Shown: positions 1 to 12,791, counted from the first letter of the stretch. The stretch is DNA of 64,000 nt from Apostichopus japonicus (GCF_037975245.1 NC_092570.1:203501-267500), one strand, 5' to 3'. Notes: generated by a model from the sequence alone, not told the origin. Made by a program: numbers and translations.

Positions 1-1172
1 GAGTCTTGCCATAAAGCCATCAAAGCATAAAACCATGAGTCTTGCCATAAAGCCATCAGAGCATAAAACCATGAGTCTTGCCATAAAGCCATCAGAGCAT
101 AAAACCATGAGTCTTGCCACCATCAGAGCATAAAACCATGAGTCTTGCCATTAAACCATCAGAGCATGAAACAATGAGTCTTGCCACCAACAGAGCATAA
201 AACCATGAGTCTTGCCATAAAGCCATCAGAGCATAAAACCATGAGTCTTGCCATAAAACCAACAGAGCATAAAACCATGAGTCTTGCCATAAAGCCATTA
301 GAGCATAAAACCATGAGTCTTGCCATAAAACCATCAAAGCATGAAACAATGAGTCTTGCCATGAAACCATCAGAGCATGAAACCATGAATCTTGCCATAA
401 AACCATCAGAGCATAAAACCATAGGTCTTGCCATTAAACCATCAGAGCATAAAACCATGAGTCTTGCCATAAAACCATCAAAGCATGAAACAATGAGTCT
501 TGCCATAAAACCATCAGAGCATGAAACAATGAGTCTTGCCATTAAACCATCAGAGCATAAAACCATGAGTCTTGCCATAACACCATCAGAGCATAAAACC
601 ACAAGTCTTGCCATAAAACCATCAGAGCATGAAACAATGAGTCTTGCCATAAAACCATCAGAGCATAAAACCATAGGTCTTGCCATAAAACCATCAGAGC
701 ATAAAACCACAAGTCTTGCCATAAAACCATCAGAGCATGAAACAATGAGTCTTGCCATTAAACCATCAGAGCATAAAACCATGAGTCTTGCCATAAAACC
801 ATCAGAGCATAAAACCATGAGTCTTGCCATAAAACCATCAGAGCATAAAACCATGAGTCTTGCCATAAAACCATCAGAGCATAAAACCATGAGTCTTTCC
901 ATAAAATCATCAGAGCATAAAACCATGAGTCTTGCCATAAAACCATCAGAGCATAAAACCATGAGTCTTGCCATAAAACCATCAGAGCATAAAACCATGA
1001 GTCTTGCCATAAAACCATCAGAGCATAAAACCATGAGTCTTGCCATTAAACCATTAAAGCATGAAACAATGAGTCTTGCCATAAAACCATCAGAGCATAA
1101 AACCATGAGTCTTGCCATAAAACCATCAGAGCATAAAACCATGAGTCTTGCCATAAAACCATCAGAGCAAAA
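1..1172. repeat. 36-bp minisatellite in TAF6 intron
   Basis: About 32 direct copies of a 36-bp unit (core CATGAGTCTTGCCATAAAAC) run in from the left edge. Copies differ by a few substitutions (TAAA/TGAA, GAGTC/TAGGTC). Because 36 is divisible by three, both strands stay open for hundreds of codons; I read this as a by-product, not a gene. It ends about 100 bases before a TAF6 acceptor. Confidence 0.97.
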
Positions 1173-1269
1173 AAGAGACAGAAGAGGGCAATGAGGAGGG
1201 TAAAAGAACATTTTCATACATACATTATAATTTATAATGTGTAATATCAGAGCCTTTGTGTTTTCACAG

Positions 1270-1394
1270 CTTCATGAGATCATTCCAGCTGTGGTGACCT
1301 GCATCGTCAGCAAACAGCTCTGTCTTCGACCAGATATCGATAACCACTGGGCCTTGAGAGACTTTGCTGCCAGACTTATGGCCAGTATTTGCAA
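1270..1394 (+). CDS. TAF6: TAF6 exon, HEAT domain ([13 protein letters not shown])
   Basis: The acceptor is ttttcacag and the donor GCAA|GTAAGG. It encodes 41 codons plus two bases (from [11 protein letters not shown] to LMASIC). This is the first coding exon seen after the 36-bp array that fills the preceding intron. The frame entering the exon cannot be checked because the upstream exon is outside the window. Confidence 0.93.
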
Positions 1395-4300
1395 GTAAGG
1401 ACCAAACCAAACATCAACAAATCTCATACATAGGAAGAACAAATTTACAGAAATTTGTTGTTAGGGTTATTTAAATCGTAATGCAAATCTGTGACATATC
1501 AAATCCATTTTGGATGTTTGGTTATTTTGTTACATCAGGATAACAACAGAGTGTTTGTTTGGAAGCAAAAGTCTCTACTGATGTCTATTTATGTTTTAAA
1601 TCTTCTTCCAATAGAAAATTTAGCACATCTACTAACAACATTCAAGCCAGAGTATCTAAAACCTTTGACAAGTCTCTCAGTGTTGATCTTGCTCCCCTTC
1701 CTACCCTCTACGGTGCTTTTGCTGGCCTTTCTGAGCTCGGACCAGAGGTAAGTGTTAATTGTGTTACGGTAGTAATTGCTCCCCATATCCCCTCATTTTC
1801 TTTACACTTCCATAAACAATCGAAACTCAATCGGTGATTTGGTTTTCATGTCACCAGCTGTAAGTTGTAAAAAATGTACACTATCTACAAAGTTCAAAAT
1901 GAAATTATTTTGACAACTGATATGTAAGGTAAAGCACAAGGGAAGTATAGAGAAATATGGTAGGAAACCCAAACTGGGCAGAGAACCCAAATTGGGCAGG
2001 GGTAGGAAGTCTTAACTGTGCATGTAACTTAATGAGGCAGGGGTAGGAAGTCTTAACGGTGCATGGTTCCTAAATGAGGCAGGGGTAGGAAGTCTTAACT
2101 GTGCATGTAACTTAATGAGGCAGGGGTTTGAAGTCTTAACTGTGCATGTAACTTAATGAGGTAGGGGTTTGAAGTCTTAACGGTGCATGGTATCTAAATG
2201 AGGCGGGGGTAGGAAGTCTTAACTGTGCATGTAACTTAATGAGGCAGGGGGTTGAAGTCTTAATGGTGCATGGTACCTTAATGAGGCAGGGGTAGGAAGT
2301 CTTAACTGTGCATGTAACTTAATGAGGCAGGGGTAGGAAGTCTTAACTGTGCATGTAACTTAATGAGGCAGGGGTTTGAAGTCTTAACGGTGCATGGTAT
2401 CTAAATGAGGCAGGGTAGGAAGTCCTAACGGTGCATGTTACCTAAATGAGGCAGGGGTAGGAAGTCTTTACGATGCATGGTACCTAAATGAGGCAGGGGT
2501 AGGAAGTCCTAAAGGTGCATGGTATCTAAATGAGGCGGGGGTAGGAAGTCTTAACTGTGCATGTAACTTAATGAGGCAGGGGGTTGAAGTCTTAATGGTG
2601 CATGGTACCTTAATGAGGCAGGGGTAGGAAGTCTTAACTGTGCATGTAACTTAATGAGGCAGGGGTAGGAAGTCTTAACTGTGCATGTAACTTAATGAGG
2701 CAGGGGTTTGAAGTCTTAACGGTGCATGGTATCTAAATGAGGCAGGGTAGGAAGTCCTAACGGTGCATGTTACCTAAATGAGGCAGGGGTAGGAAGTCTT
2801 TACGATGCATGGTACCTAAATGAGGCAGGGGTAGGAAGTCCTAAAGGTGCATGGTATCTAAATGAGGCAGGGGTACCTAAATGAGGCAGGGGTAGGAAGT
2901 CTTAACGGTGCATGGTACCTAAATGAGGCAGGGGTAGGAAGTCTTAACGGTGCATGGTATATAAATGAGGCAGGGGTAGGAAGTCTTAGCGGTGCATGTT
3001 ACCTAACTGAGGCAGGGGTAGGAAGACTTAACGGTGCATGGAGCCTAAATGAGGCAGGGGTAGGAAGTCTTAACGGTGCATGTTACCTAACTGAGGCAGG
3101 GGTAGGAAGTCTTTACGGTGCATGGAGCCTAAATGAGGCAGAGGTAGGGAGTCCTAACTGTGCATGTTACCTAACTGAGGCAGGGGTAGGAAGTCTTAAC
3201 GGTGCATGGAGCCTAAATGAGGCAGGGGTAGGAAGTCCTAACGGTGCATGTTACCTAACTCAGGCAGGGGTAGGAAGTCTTAACGGTGCATGGTACCTTA
3301 ATGAGGCAGGGGTAGGAAGTCCTAACTGTGCATGTTACCTAACTGAGGCAGGGGTAGGAAGTCTTAACGGTGCATGGTACCTTAATGAGGCAGGGTAGGA
3401 AGTCCTAACGGTGCATGTTACCTAACTGAGGCAGGGGTAGGAAGTCTTAAAGAGAGCATTGAAGAATTCTACTCAATTTGTGTTCACCTCATGACAAGTT
3501 GTTGGATATCCCTGCAATCTGTGCAATGGCTTGTACAATACATATATATATATGTGTGTAAATTTTTCTCTCTTATCTTGTCTCATAGGTTATCAAAGTC
3601 ATTGTCATGCCCAAGTTAAAACCTTTAAGTGAAAGGATCAAGAGCGTGAGAGACAGCAGCCTCAGCAGTAACTTTGATAAAATTGCAGCAGAGCACCTGA
3701 AATCTCTTGTCCTGGTGAGTATCACAAATTTGTATGGAATTTAAAGGAGCTATGTTACCTTGAACAAAATACAACAAAGTTAAGCAGTCTTTGTATTTGG
3801 CAGATGTAATTTTCCAATTCTGTATGGTTTAAAAGAAGTCAGTTCAGAAAGAATTGACAGTGTTTGACTATTTGAGTGGTATCATCAATGTAGACGCTCA
3901 AGCATGATGAATGGAAGGGTATGAGCTACTGTCCGAGTTCTTGGGATCAATAAGGCACCCCAGAAATATGGATAAAAAATAATGTATTCTTAATTTTGAA
4001 ATGTATGTAGGAAAAACAAAACTTTTAAGGAGGCTTGGTGACAATTGCCCTGGGGCTTGGCTGGCTCTTCCCGTACTTTACATACAAAATATATATTGCT
4101 TCTACAAATTGCTTTGTACAACAAACATGTAGCAAAGTCATTCATGACAATGTTCTGAGAAGTACAGATCAGCTAAATCATCTGAAGTAGGAATTTGAAG
4201 ATGGGAAAGCTTATTATGAATATTTACCAAAGTCAAATGACTGACATGTGGCTTTACTCTACCAGTATGTTTCAGCTCATGAAATTGTTCAAGTGGTCTA

Positions 4301-6297
4301 ATGCTTCTTATTACAGTAGTATCTAGCAGTGAATGTTTCTACATCATTTTTTCATGCCATGTTTCTTTTGGGTTCTCAAGATCATTTTTCGAAAGCTGTT
4401 TGTCAACCTTCAGAGTCAGACCTGCCAAACTTGGGAATCTAGGTGCAGTGGAAACTTGATTAGAATATATTGAATCTAGTATCTACCTGTAATGAATTTT
4501 GGATGCAAAATGTTCATGATTATGAGTGAAGACAAATAACAATGTTTACAGGTACCAGCAAGCTAGTGAGAGCTTCTCTTTCTCTCATCATTACAGAAAC
4601 AATGCAGCCCCTACCTGAAGCAAGTCCGGACTGGTCCTGACACACCAGATGCCTATATTGAGGATTTTGGCCCAATTGGGAGTGCCCTCTGCAATCAAGT
4701 ACAAAAGCTGAGAGCTCAGCCTGGTTTAGCTGTAAATAAACCAACTATCCAAATACCTCCGGTAGGCTGATAAATGCTCATCTTTACTCTGTGAAAAAAC
4801 ATGCTCAGTTACTTGGGGCAAAACCAAATATGATTACAGCCTGATAAATTCATTATTATTGCTCCTTCTACAGAAACTAATAAATAAAGAACTGTAACAG
4901 CCAAGGTTGTAGATGAAATTAGTATGGACAGATATCATAAAATAAAGAACTGTAACAGCCAAGGTTGTAGATGAAATTAGTATGGACAGATATCATAAAA
5001 TAAAGAACTGTAACAGCCAAGGTTGTACTGTAGATGAAATTAGTATGGACAGATATCATAAAATAAAGAACTGTAACAGCCAAGGTTGTAGATGAAATTA
5101 GTATGGACAGATATCATAAAATAAAGAACTGTAACAGCCAAGGTTGTAGATAAAATTAGTATGGACAGATATCATAAAATAAAGAACTGTAACAGCCAAG
5201 GTTGTTAGTAGTAATTAGTATGGACAGATATCATAAAATAAAGAACTGTAACAGCCAAGGTTGTAGATGAAATTAGTATGGACAGATATCATAAAATTAG
5301 AAGTTTGTCATTAGCGAGATGTGAAAAGGGACATATTTATGACAAGCTAGAGTTAGTTCCATAATAGTTGTGGCTGATAAAAAAATCACAGGCTGCATAA
5401 GTATTTCAAATTAATAACTGATATGTGTAATGGGCCTTACTTATGACTGACATGGCTACTAATTACAAATATATATTTGTGACAGATACAAGTAGAGGCT
5501 GATCACAGACACACCCACCTGGAGATAAGTGCAAAGGATATTACTGTATCCTCACAAGTACTTATGCAAGGTGCCTATTGAGCTCAATATTCACATTTAT
5601 GTTTTACTTCAGGAACAGTTACCCGAGCATTATCCAAAATAAGATATAAATGCATCTCTTTGATTTCTGATTACTTTACAGCCCAGGCAGTCTCCACTTG
5701 GTTCTGGGCCAAGAACCCCAACCTCTGGTTTATCAATGTCAAGGTCTCCTGGCTTTCCTCTGATGGGAGACATCAAAGGGCCAATCCCTAGGTCCATATC
5801 AGTCCCAGGGGGACCTTTGACCCCTACGGGGAAACAGTCCAAGTTCTCCCCAATGTCGTCGAGCATGGCACAGAAGTCAAAGTCCAGTGGGTCCTCAGTA
5901 AGTATTAGAGACAATATCTTCCTCAAGTTAACATTACTGTCTCTGACAGATGCCATTTGTCTTCTGAACCCACTGCCTCCACCCCTTTGCTAACCTGTAA
6001 CAAGAAAGAAAATGACATTTATTCTTTATTATCCAGGTTCTAATTGGTGGGATCAGTTCCAAACCAGGATCTGGCAAAGGTGGCTCCTCCTCCTCTTTGT
6101 CACCCAGCGGGCTCAGTAAAAGTGCTGCATTTACCTTCACCGGGTCCATGAGAGATGAATCTGGTCTTTCACAGAGTATGTCATCAGCTGAGGGAAGGAG
6201 ACGATCTGGTGAGGAAGGGGGTAACAATGGTGCTAGCATGCTGATGTCCCTGGCCCATGCAGCTACCATGCAAGCACCCTATAAAACAAAGGAATGA
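1270..6297 (+). CDS. TAF6: TAF6, TFIID subunit 6 (3' part, six exons)
   Basis: TAF6 is a core subunit of the general transcription factor TFIID. Its histone fold pairs with TAF9, and a HEAT-repeat domain follows. Visible here are exons 1270-1394, 1615-1747, 3589-3714, 4597-4761, 5682-5897 and 6037-6297. All have AG acceptors and GT donors, and phases agree throughout (about 341 residues plus TGA). The HEAT part is recognised by [35 protein letters not shown] and the stretch ending AEHLKSLVL, all close to the animal TAF6 HEAT domain. The last two exons form a Ser/Pro/Gly-rich low-complexity tail, as in other TAF6 proteins. The histone-fold exons lie left of the window, so the gene is partial. 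It converges on the angiomotin gene. The alternative is the paralogue TAF6L; the close HEAT match favours TAF6. Confidence 0.93.
1615..1747 (+). CDS. TAF6: TAF6 exon, HEAT domain (FSTSTNNIQ)
   Basis: The acceptor is cttccaatag and the donor GAG|GTAAGT. The first base completes the split Lys codon, then 44 codons run to [14 protein letters not shown] and the [12 protein letters not shown] stretch align with the conserved TAF6 HEAT core. Confidence 0.93.
2000..3450. repeat. 42-bp minisatellite in TAF6 intron
   Basis: About 34 copies of a 42-bp unit (core AATGAGGCAGGGGTAGGAAG followed by TCTTAACGGTGCATGGTACC). Variants include CTGAGG/ATGAGG and GGTACC/GTTACC/GAGCCT. A 332-bp block of eight units is duplicated head to tail (about 2190-2520 and 2522-2855). 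The array fills most of the intron between two HEAT-domain exons. Confidence 0.96.
3589..3714 (+). CDS. TAF6: TAF6 exon, HEAT domain ([10 protein letters not shown])
   Basis: The acceptor is gtctcatag and the donor CTG|GTGAGT. It has 42 codons in phase 0 at both ends. It follows an intron almost filled by the 42-bp array. The order [27 protein letters not shown] matches the family. Confidence 0.92.
4597..4761 (+). CDS. TAF6: TAF6 exon, end of HEAT domain
   Basis: The acceptor is cattacag and the donor CCG|GTAGGC. It has 55 codons, phase 0 at both ends. The string [18 protein letters not shown] corresponds to the conserved end of the TAF6 HEAT region. The following intron carries a 58-bp array. 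Confidence 0.92.
4882..5298. repeat. 58-bp tandem repeat in TAF6 intron
   Basis: Seven copies of a unit starting ATAAAGAACTGTAACAGCCA and ending GGACAGATATCATAAA. One copy has a 5-bp expansion (gtactgtag). Copies are nearly identical, implying recent amplification. Confidence 0.95.
5682..5897 (+). CDS. TAF6: TAF6 exon, Ser/Pro/Gly-rich tail
   Basis: The acceptor is ctttacag and the donor TCA|GTAAGT. It has 72 codons rich in Ser, Pro and Gly ([17 protein letters not shown]). No conserved domain is visible. Assignment rests on splice phase, strand and position between the HEAT exons and the stop exon. Confidence 0.88.
6037..6297 (+). CDS. TAF6: TAF6 terminal coding exon
   Basis: The acceptor is attatccag. 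It has 86 codons and a TGA, ending APYKTKE. Content is again Ser/Gly-rich. The stop-proximal sequence tataaaacaaaggaatg is repeated about 30 bases later in the 3' UTR, a small tandem duplication across the end of the reading frame. Confidence 0.88.
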   Translation, partial: VLIGGISSKPGSGKGGSSSSLSPSGLSKSAAFTFTGSMRDESGLSQSMSSAEGRRRSGEEGGNNGASMLMSLAHAATMQAPYKTKE

Positions 6298-6445
6298 GTC
6301 ATTGATGTTATAAAACAAAGGAATGTGCCAGAGGGTGGTATCAACAACTCAGTTGACAGTGTGGATTGATCAAATGTGGTGATGATGTTAGCAAACACTG
6401 TTAAAAGGAATATAGTGGAAACTGAATGACCAAAAGTAGCCAATG

Positions 6446-7487
6446 GGACATTCACAGGATGCACTATAAGGATTGATGTGGGTGTGTCAACTATCTCACC
6501 CTATGTGACCCTCAGTTACCATGGGAAACAGAACTATTGAGACATTCACAGGATCCACTATAGGGATTGATGTGGGTGTGTCAACTATCTCACCCTATGT
6601 GACCCTCAGTTACCATGGGAAACAGAACTATTGGGACATTCACAGGATCCACTATAGGGATTGACGTGGGTGTGTCAACTATCTCACCCTATGTGACCCT
6701 CAGTTACCATGGGAAACAGAACTATTGGGACATTCACAGGATCCACTATAGGGATTGACGTGGGTGTGTCAACTATCTCACCCTATGTGACCCTCAGTTA
6801 CCATGGGAAACAGAACTATTGGGACATTCACAGGATCCACTATAGGGATTGATGGGGATGTGTCAACTATCTCACCCTATGTGACCCTCAGTTACCATGG
6901 GAAACAGAACTATTGGGACATTCACAGGATCCACTATAGGGATTGATGGGGGTGTGTCAACAATCTCACCCTATGTGACCCTCAGTTACCATGGGAAACA
7001 GAACTATTGGGACATTCACAGGATCCACTATAGGGATTGACGTGGGTGTGTCAACTATCTCACCCTATGTGACCCTCAGTTACCATGGGAAACAGAACTA
7101 TTGGGACATTCACAGGATCCACTATAGGGATTGATGGGGATGTGTCAACTATCTCACCCTATGTGACCCTCAGTTACCATGGGAAACAGAACTATTGGGA
7201 CATTCACAGGATCCACTATAGGGATTGACGTGGGTGTGTCAACTATCTCACCCTATGTGACCCTCAGTTACCATGGGAAACAGAACTATTGGGACATTCA
7301 CAGGATCCACTATAGGGATTGATGGGGGTGTGTCAACAATCTCACCCTACGTGACCCTCAGTTACCATGGGAAACAGAACTATTGGGACATTCACAGGAT
7401 CCACTATAGGGATTGATGGGGGTGTGTCAACTATCTCACCCTATGTGACCGTCAGTTACCATGGGAAACAGAACTATTGTGTTCTAT
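6446..7487. repeat. 94-bp repeat downstream of TAF6 stop
   Basis: Eleven copies of a 94-bp unit beginning GACATTCACAGGATCCACTA and containing CACCCTATGTGACCCTCAGT. The array starts about 150 bases after the TAF6 stop codon, so it probably lies in the 3' UTR or just past the poly(A) site. The nearest plausible poly(A) hexamers are ATTAAA at about 7589 and 7600, beyond the array; that would make it transcribed. Confidence 0.95.
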
Positions 7488-9304
7488 GGCTATTCAAGGT
7501 TTTTAGCAAAGAGAATGTCTCAAGACACCACCTTGAAAGTCCTACAAACTAAGAAATATAAGAGCCAACCTTTGATAGTGAGACCATTGATTAAATCACC
7601 ATTAAAAGGATGGATTAGTCCTGCAGCATCCTCTGATAACACTTTTATTTTCTTGTTATCCATGCATTTGCAGAGCATAATATTTGAAGTGTACCAATGT
7701 GAACTTGTTTGTAAAATAAGTATTGAAAACTTTTATAGCACTAATTAACCTTCTATTATGATTATAAATGCTAAAAGCAAAGCTGCATGTGATTGGTATC
7801 ACCTAACCAAAGCATTGATTGCTGTATGTTCCAATATAAAATACCACTATATTGTATGGACAAGACTCAAGCTTCAATAGCAAACATGTAATTTCACATT
7901 ATTGGAGGGGATCTATATTAATGCTCACATGCTCCACAGCTTACTGTGGCAAATGTAACCTTCTTACAAGGTCTAACAGCATTCCTCCATGAAGACATTC
8001 AAAGTCGCTATTTGAAGTGCAAGTTTAGCAGGTGAGTGGCTACAGTGATGGCATGACCATGTACCTTTAGTTCTTTGTTAAAGAAAATATATGAAAGAAA
8101 ACATCTAAACAAATGTACAGTAAACTTCTGTTGAATTTGTCTCTTTGTAAGCAATTCTTATTTCTTCAATCAAGAGTCCTGTTCCGAGTCACACACTATG
8201 CAAATGATACAAACTTTGACATATTAAGTCACTCTTTACTAGTTGTTCATTTCTGACATAAGCCAAAAGTTTACAAACAAATTATGTACATTAATAACAA
8301 TCATTCTTCAGAGTAAACAACTTGTTTGTGCTAACATATGTACTTCTAAGAAAATGTTAGGAAATCACTTGCAGTTTACTTCCTCACAATCATACAAATA
8401 TTTGAAATAATATTCATGAATACATATATCACTTGAATACATAATTAATAATAAGTGGCTGTGAGGCTTCAGTTAATGCTACCATTACCCTCCCTAACCC
8501 CCATAGAATACACACACAGCATCATGAAATATATATTTTTACCTAAGGCCTTAGACACATCCATGAAAGTATGAATAGGGAGCCTTTATTACCCGTCTTC
8601 ACTCTTCCCTATACCCCCCCCCACACCCCCCCAAGCCATTCCAACCCTCCTGTTTTCTGGTGCTGCACCAACGGCCAAAATTTGGACCCTGATTCTTATG
8701 CACATTACAGCTAAGTTAATAGGCTGCTGAAGTGTGTGATTTTCAAAATGTAGCAGAAGTTCCAGAGCAAAAATAAGTATTAGATGGGTTAACCTCTGAT
8801 TGACCTTTGACCAAGAGAGACATGAAACTGCAACCACTGCTGCTTTAATCCTTAAACCTTTCCAAGTGTAAAGGAATTTGAGATGTTCAACATGCTTTAT
8901 ATTCAGTCCCACTGGGATTAAAATGTGACTATTATTCATCACAGACCAAACATGTAGGTTTGGTACAGATTTTATTTCAACTGTAGAAATGCTTCAGAAA
9001 TGCAATGCAAACAACTTAAAGGTCATCAGTATTGCCGCATATTATGCTAGAAATCCATGTTATGGTCACTGAAGCTCAGATTGCAACACACATTTGACTG
9101 GGATCCTCATGCAATCTGTCTGAGACATTTAAATGCTAATTGATTCCTCCTGTCTGAAAGTAATGTGGAAGATCAGAGCCTCCCAGCAATAATTAGCAGC
9201 AAAGATTTGGGCAAATACTAGTGACCATTAAAAGAAATTATCTGCTTTCATCAGCATGTCAAATAATTCAGCTACTTGAGATTATGCCATCATTGACCGC
9301 TATT
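7488..9304. other. TAF6 3' UTR/intergenic, no gene seen
   Basis: Unique AT-rich sequence between the 94-bp and 67-bp arrays. It holds ATTAAA hexamers near 7590, a C-run near 8609-8632 and one DR1-like motif at 8801-8813. No open frame with coding character was found on either strand. Confidence 0.6.
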
Positions 9305-10501
9305 GCATACCTGCCAACCCTCTAGGCTTGACCATGAGACTAATGGTTGGATGAATAGTCTCACAGCTATCACATACTTGCCAACCCTCTAGGCTTGACC
9401 ATGAGACTAATGGTTGGATGAATAGTCTCACAGCTATCACATACCTGCCAACCCTCTAGGCTTGACCATGAGACTAATGGTGGGATGAATAGTCTCACAG
9501 CTATCACATACCTGCCAACCCTCTAGGCTTGACCATGAGACTAATGGTTGGATGAATAGTCTCACAGCTATCACATACCTGCCACCCTCTAGACTTGACC
9601 ATGAGACTAATGGTTGGATGAATAGTCTCACAGCTATCACATACCTGCCAACCCTCTAGGCTTGACCATGAGACTAATGGTGGGATGAATAGTCTCACAG
9701 CTATCGCATACCTGCCACCCTCTAGGCTTGACCATGAGACTAATGGTTGGATGAATAGTCTCACAGCTATCACATACCTGCCAACCCTCTAGGCTTGACC
9801 ATGAGACTAATGGTTGGATGAATAGTCTCACAGCTATCACATACCTGCCCACCCTCTAGGCTTGACCATGAGACTAATGGTTGGATGAATAGTCTCACAG
9901 CTATCACATACCTGCCAACCCTCTAGGCTTGACCATGAGACTAATGGTGGGATGAATAGTCTCACAGCTATCGCATACCTGCCACCCTCTAGGCTTGACC
10001 ATGAGACTAATGGTTGGATGAATAGTCTCACAGCTATCACATACCTGCCAACCCTCTTAGGCTTGACCATGAGACTAATGGTTGGATGAATAGTCTCACA
10101 GCTATCGCATACCTGCAACCCTCTAGGCTTGACCATGAGACTAATGGTTGGATGAATAGTCTCACAGCTATCGCATACCTGCCAACCCTCTAGGCTTGAC
10201 CATGAGACTAATGGTTGGATGAATAGTCTCACAGCTATCACATACCTGCCACCCTCTAGGCTTGACCATGAGACTAATGGTTGGATGAATAGTCTCACAG
10301 CTTTCACATACCTGCCAACCCTCTAGGCTTGACCATGAGACTAATGGTTGGATGAATAGTCTCACAGCTATCACATACCTGCCAACCCTCTTAGGCTTGA
10401 CCATGAGACTAATGCTTGGATGAATAGTCTCACAGCTATCGCATACCTGCCACCCTCTAGGCTTGACCATGAGACTAATGGTTGGATGAATAGTCTCACA
10501 C
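9305..10501. repeat. 67-bp minisatellite between TAF6 and AMOT
   Basis: About 18 copies of a 67-bp unit (CATACCTGCCAACCCTCTAG ... GGATGAATAGTCTCACAGCT). Each unit contains the inverted repeat TGAGACTA / TAGTCTCA with a 13-base loop. On the minus strand each also shows GGCAG|GTATGTG, a good 5' splice-site match. Small indels (AACC/ACC, CTCTAGG/CTCTTAGG) break the frame, so the open frames are not genes. Confidence 0.96.
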
Positions 10502-10505
10502 AGGA

Positions 10506-12791
10506 TCTCACATGCAATTGGTAGAGCACGGTCAAGCAAATTTACATGGAGTTGTGGATATGTTGGTATAATAAATGATAAAACAATGAGTTCCATTTTG
10601 GAAAAGTTTCTAGATTTAAGTGACCAGAATTTTTAATTTGGAAATCTTAAGTTCACACCATTGTCAGGTTGGCAGTTCTGCTGTCAATCAAAGCAAACAC
10701 TTTGACCTTAACTTCTGCAAAAACAGAATATTCTTAGTAATTCACCATTTCTCCTTTATTTGATGTTTTGCCCATTCTATTAATCTTTTAAAGATATCAT
10801 GCATTAAATAATTGAAGCTTATAATCTGTTCAAATATAAGTTTGCTCCACCCATAGTAAACAGGGAAAAAATATGCAAAGAAAAGTACTGCAGTACTACT
10901 ACCTCTTAAAACACTGGCAAGGTTAAAAGGTCAAATATCCTATGTATATAAAAAATAATTGTGGCAACTAAGTTTTGAGGTCTGTTCATATACTAACTTA
11001 TCTTGCATTACTGTGTGATATTTACAAATGAATACAAAATGCTAAAGGTTTGGCATGACAAATTCTTTCCATCATACTATCAAATTCTTACTTACATTAT
11101 CCAATTAAATAGAAACAAGAAACACCCATTCAATGAAACCGTTACCCTCATAGACAGATAGACCGACAATATACAACATAATGCTAACATGAATCTTGTG
11201 AACTGGATAAGATGGAGTATGTCAATGGGTTGTTTGCTATCAAGATCAGTTTCCACCCTTACCACCATAACCTTTCTATATTTGCACTTTCACCAAATAA
11301 GTCTTTGTATCTCTTAGCAAAGCTGTAAATGTACAAATTGATATATAAATGCAAAATGGATGTAAATGAGGGAGAAAGAACTGTAATATAATGATTTAAC
11401 ATTCTAGCTGAAAAATGTATATGACACATCAAGTAATATTTCCTTTTTATACGAAGCCACAAATTCACATATTTTTCTACGATTTTGGGCATTAATTTGC
11501 CAAAGATATCAAGTTTGCAATTTCTTTCATAACATAATATAGATGATAAACTCCAAGCTATGTACTGCTATTAAGCCAATGTACCAATTGGAGAGAATGG
11601 GTAGTTACGATTTACATTAACAATGTATCCTACTGTGTATCGCAAAGCAACTATCAGGGTAACAGACTCATAGCCTGTTGGTCTGTTTCTAAAGAAAACA
11701 AATAAATAAACATGAAACAAAAGTGTTACATGTACTTCTTTGTGAAACCTTGGGATAGGTTTTGTATATAAATCATGTATATGTATTACTTGATTGAAAA
11801 GCAAGAGGGTAACAATGTCTCTTATATAGAGACACTTGGCACTGTCCCCTCTTTGTGACCTTAAAAATACCATTTCAGATTAAGAGGCTTCACATCCCTC
11901 TACCAAGGAACTCATTCATAATGTATTTGTTCAGGCTCATGCATTCCTTTTAAGTAAATGAGTCTATTTCAGTAAATATAGCATTATCTTTTGACATTCT
12001 GTAGCTGATAAGTGATGTGTATGGATATCTGTTAAATGCAGGGTAACATGTCTAAAGTAAATCTCCTTCATAACCTCAATATTCCATCCTCTTGCCCAAC
12101 CTGCTCACCCTCCCTGCACTGCTATTCCCTCCCTTCATACTACTCACAGCGATTCCCTCACCGCGCTCTCCTCAATGCCCTTCCTTCATTGCCTTCAATC
12201 ACTGCCCTCCCCACCCTCACTCCCCTGCCCTCCCCACCCTCACTCCCCTGCCCTCCTCTACACTCACTCACTCCCCTGCCCTCCCCTACCCTCACTCCCC
12301 TACCCTGACTGCCCTCCCCTTGTCACCCTCCCCTCATCACCCACTTCTCCACCATTGCTCTTCCCTGCCCCCCCCCCCCTTTACCTTGTCAACCATATTC
12401 TCACCAAGCACTGTAAATGTACATATAATGCCTTTAAGTAAACATGTCAAAACTATGTAATGTACAGATTTGAAAATTTTACATATTGCAACATCAGTTG
12501 AATTTTCCATCACCATGGTGACCAAAAGTACAAAACAGTTGACTCTCAAAGAGATATCTAACATGTCTTAAATTTGCTTGGTACTCCGAGTCGAAAATTG
12601 CAAGCACTGTTTCTTACAACAATTTCATTCAAGCAAAACTTTGCTTTTAACCATCCTCTTGAAAGAGATCCTCTGCAAAAAGCAAATTAATTTTCAAACA
12701 AGAAACCTTAATTTGCTAACTTCTTTTCTTTCCAAATGGTAATAATACTGGCAAGGTGTACTGACAGAAAACTGAGTTTCTCCCAAAGTCA
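10506..12791. other. AMOT 3' UTR/intergenic, C-rich tract
   Basis: This is downstream of the proposed angiomotin stop codon on the minus strand. It is AT-rich without coding exons, except for a pyrimidine-rich, CCCT-dominated low-complexity tract at about 12083-12384. No AATAAA is seen close to the stop on the minus strand; a candidate lies near 10756 (TTTATT on +). Confidence 0.5.

Noticed and set aside
159-1217. Overlapping 352- and 337-codon frames on both strands
   Set aside because: By-product of the 36-bp array in a TAF6 intron; both strands are equally open and repetitive.
2862-3398. 178-codon frame rich in [11 protein letters not shown] repeats
   Set aside because: By-product of the 42-bp array (divisible by three); indels elsewhere in the array break it, and flanking TAF6 exons join in phase without it.
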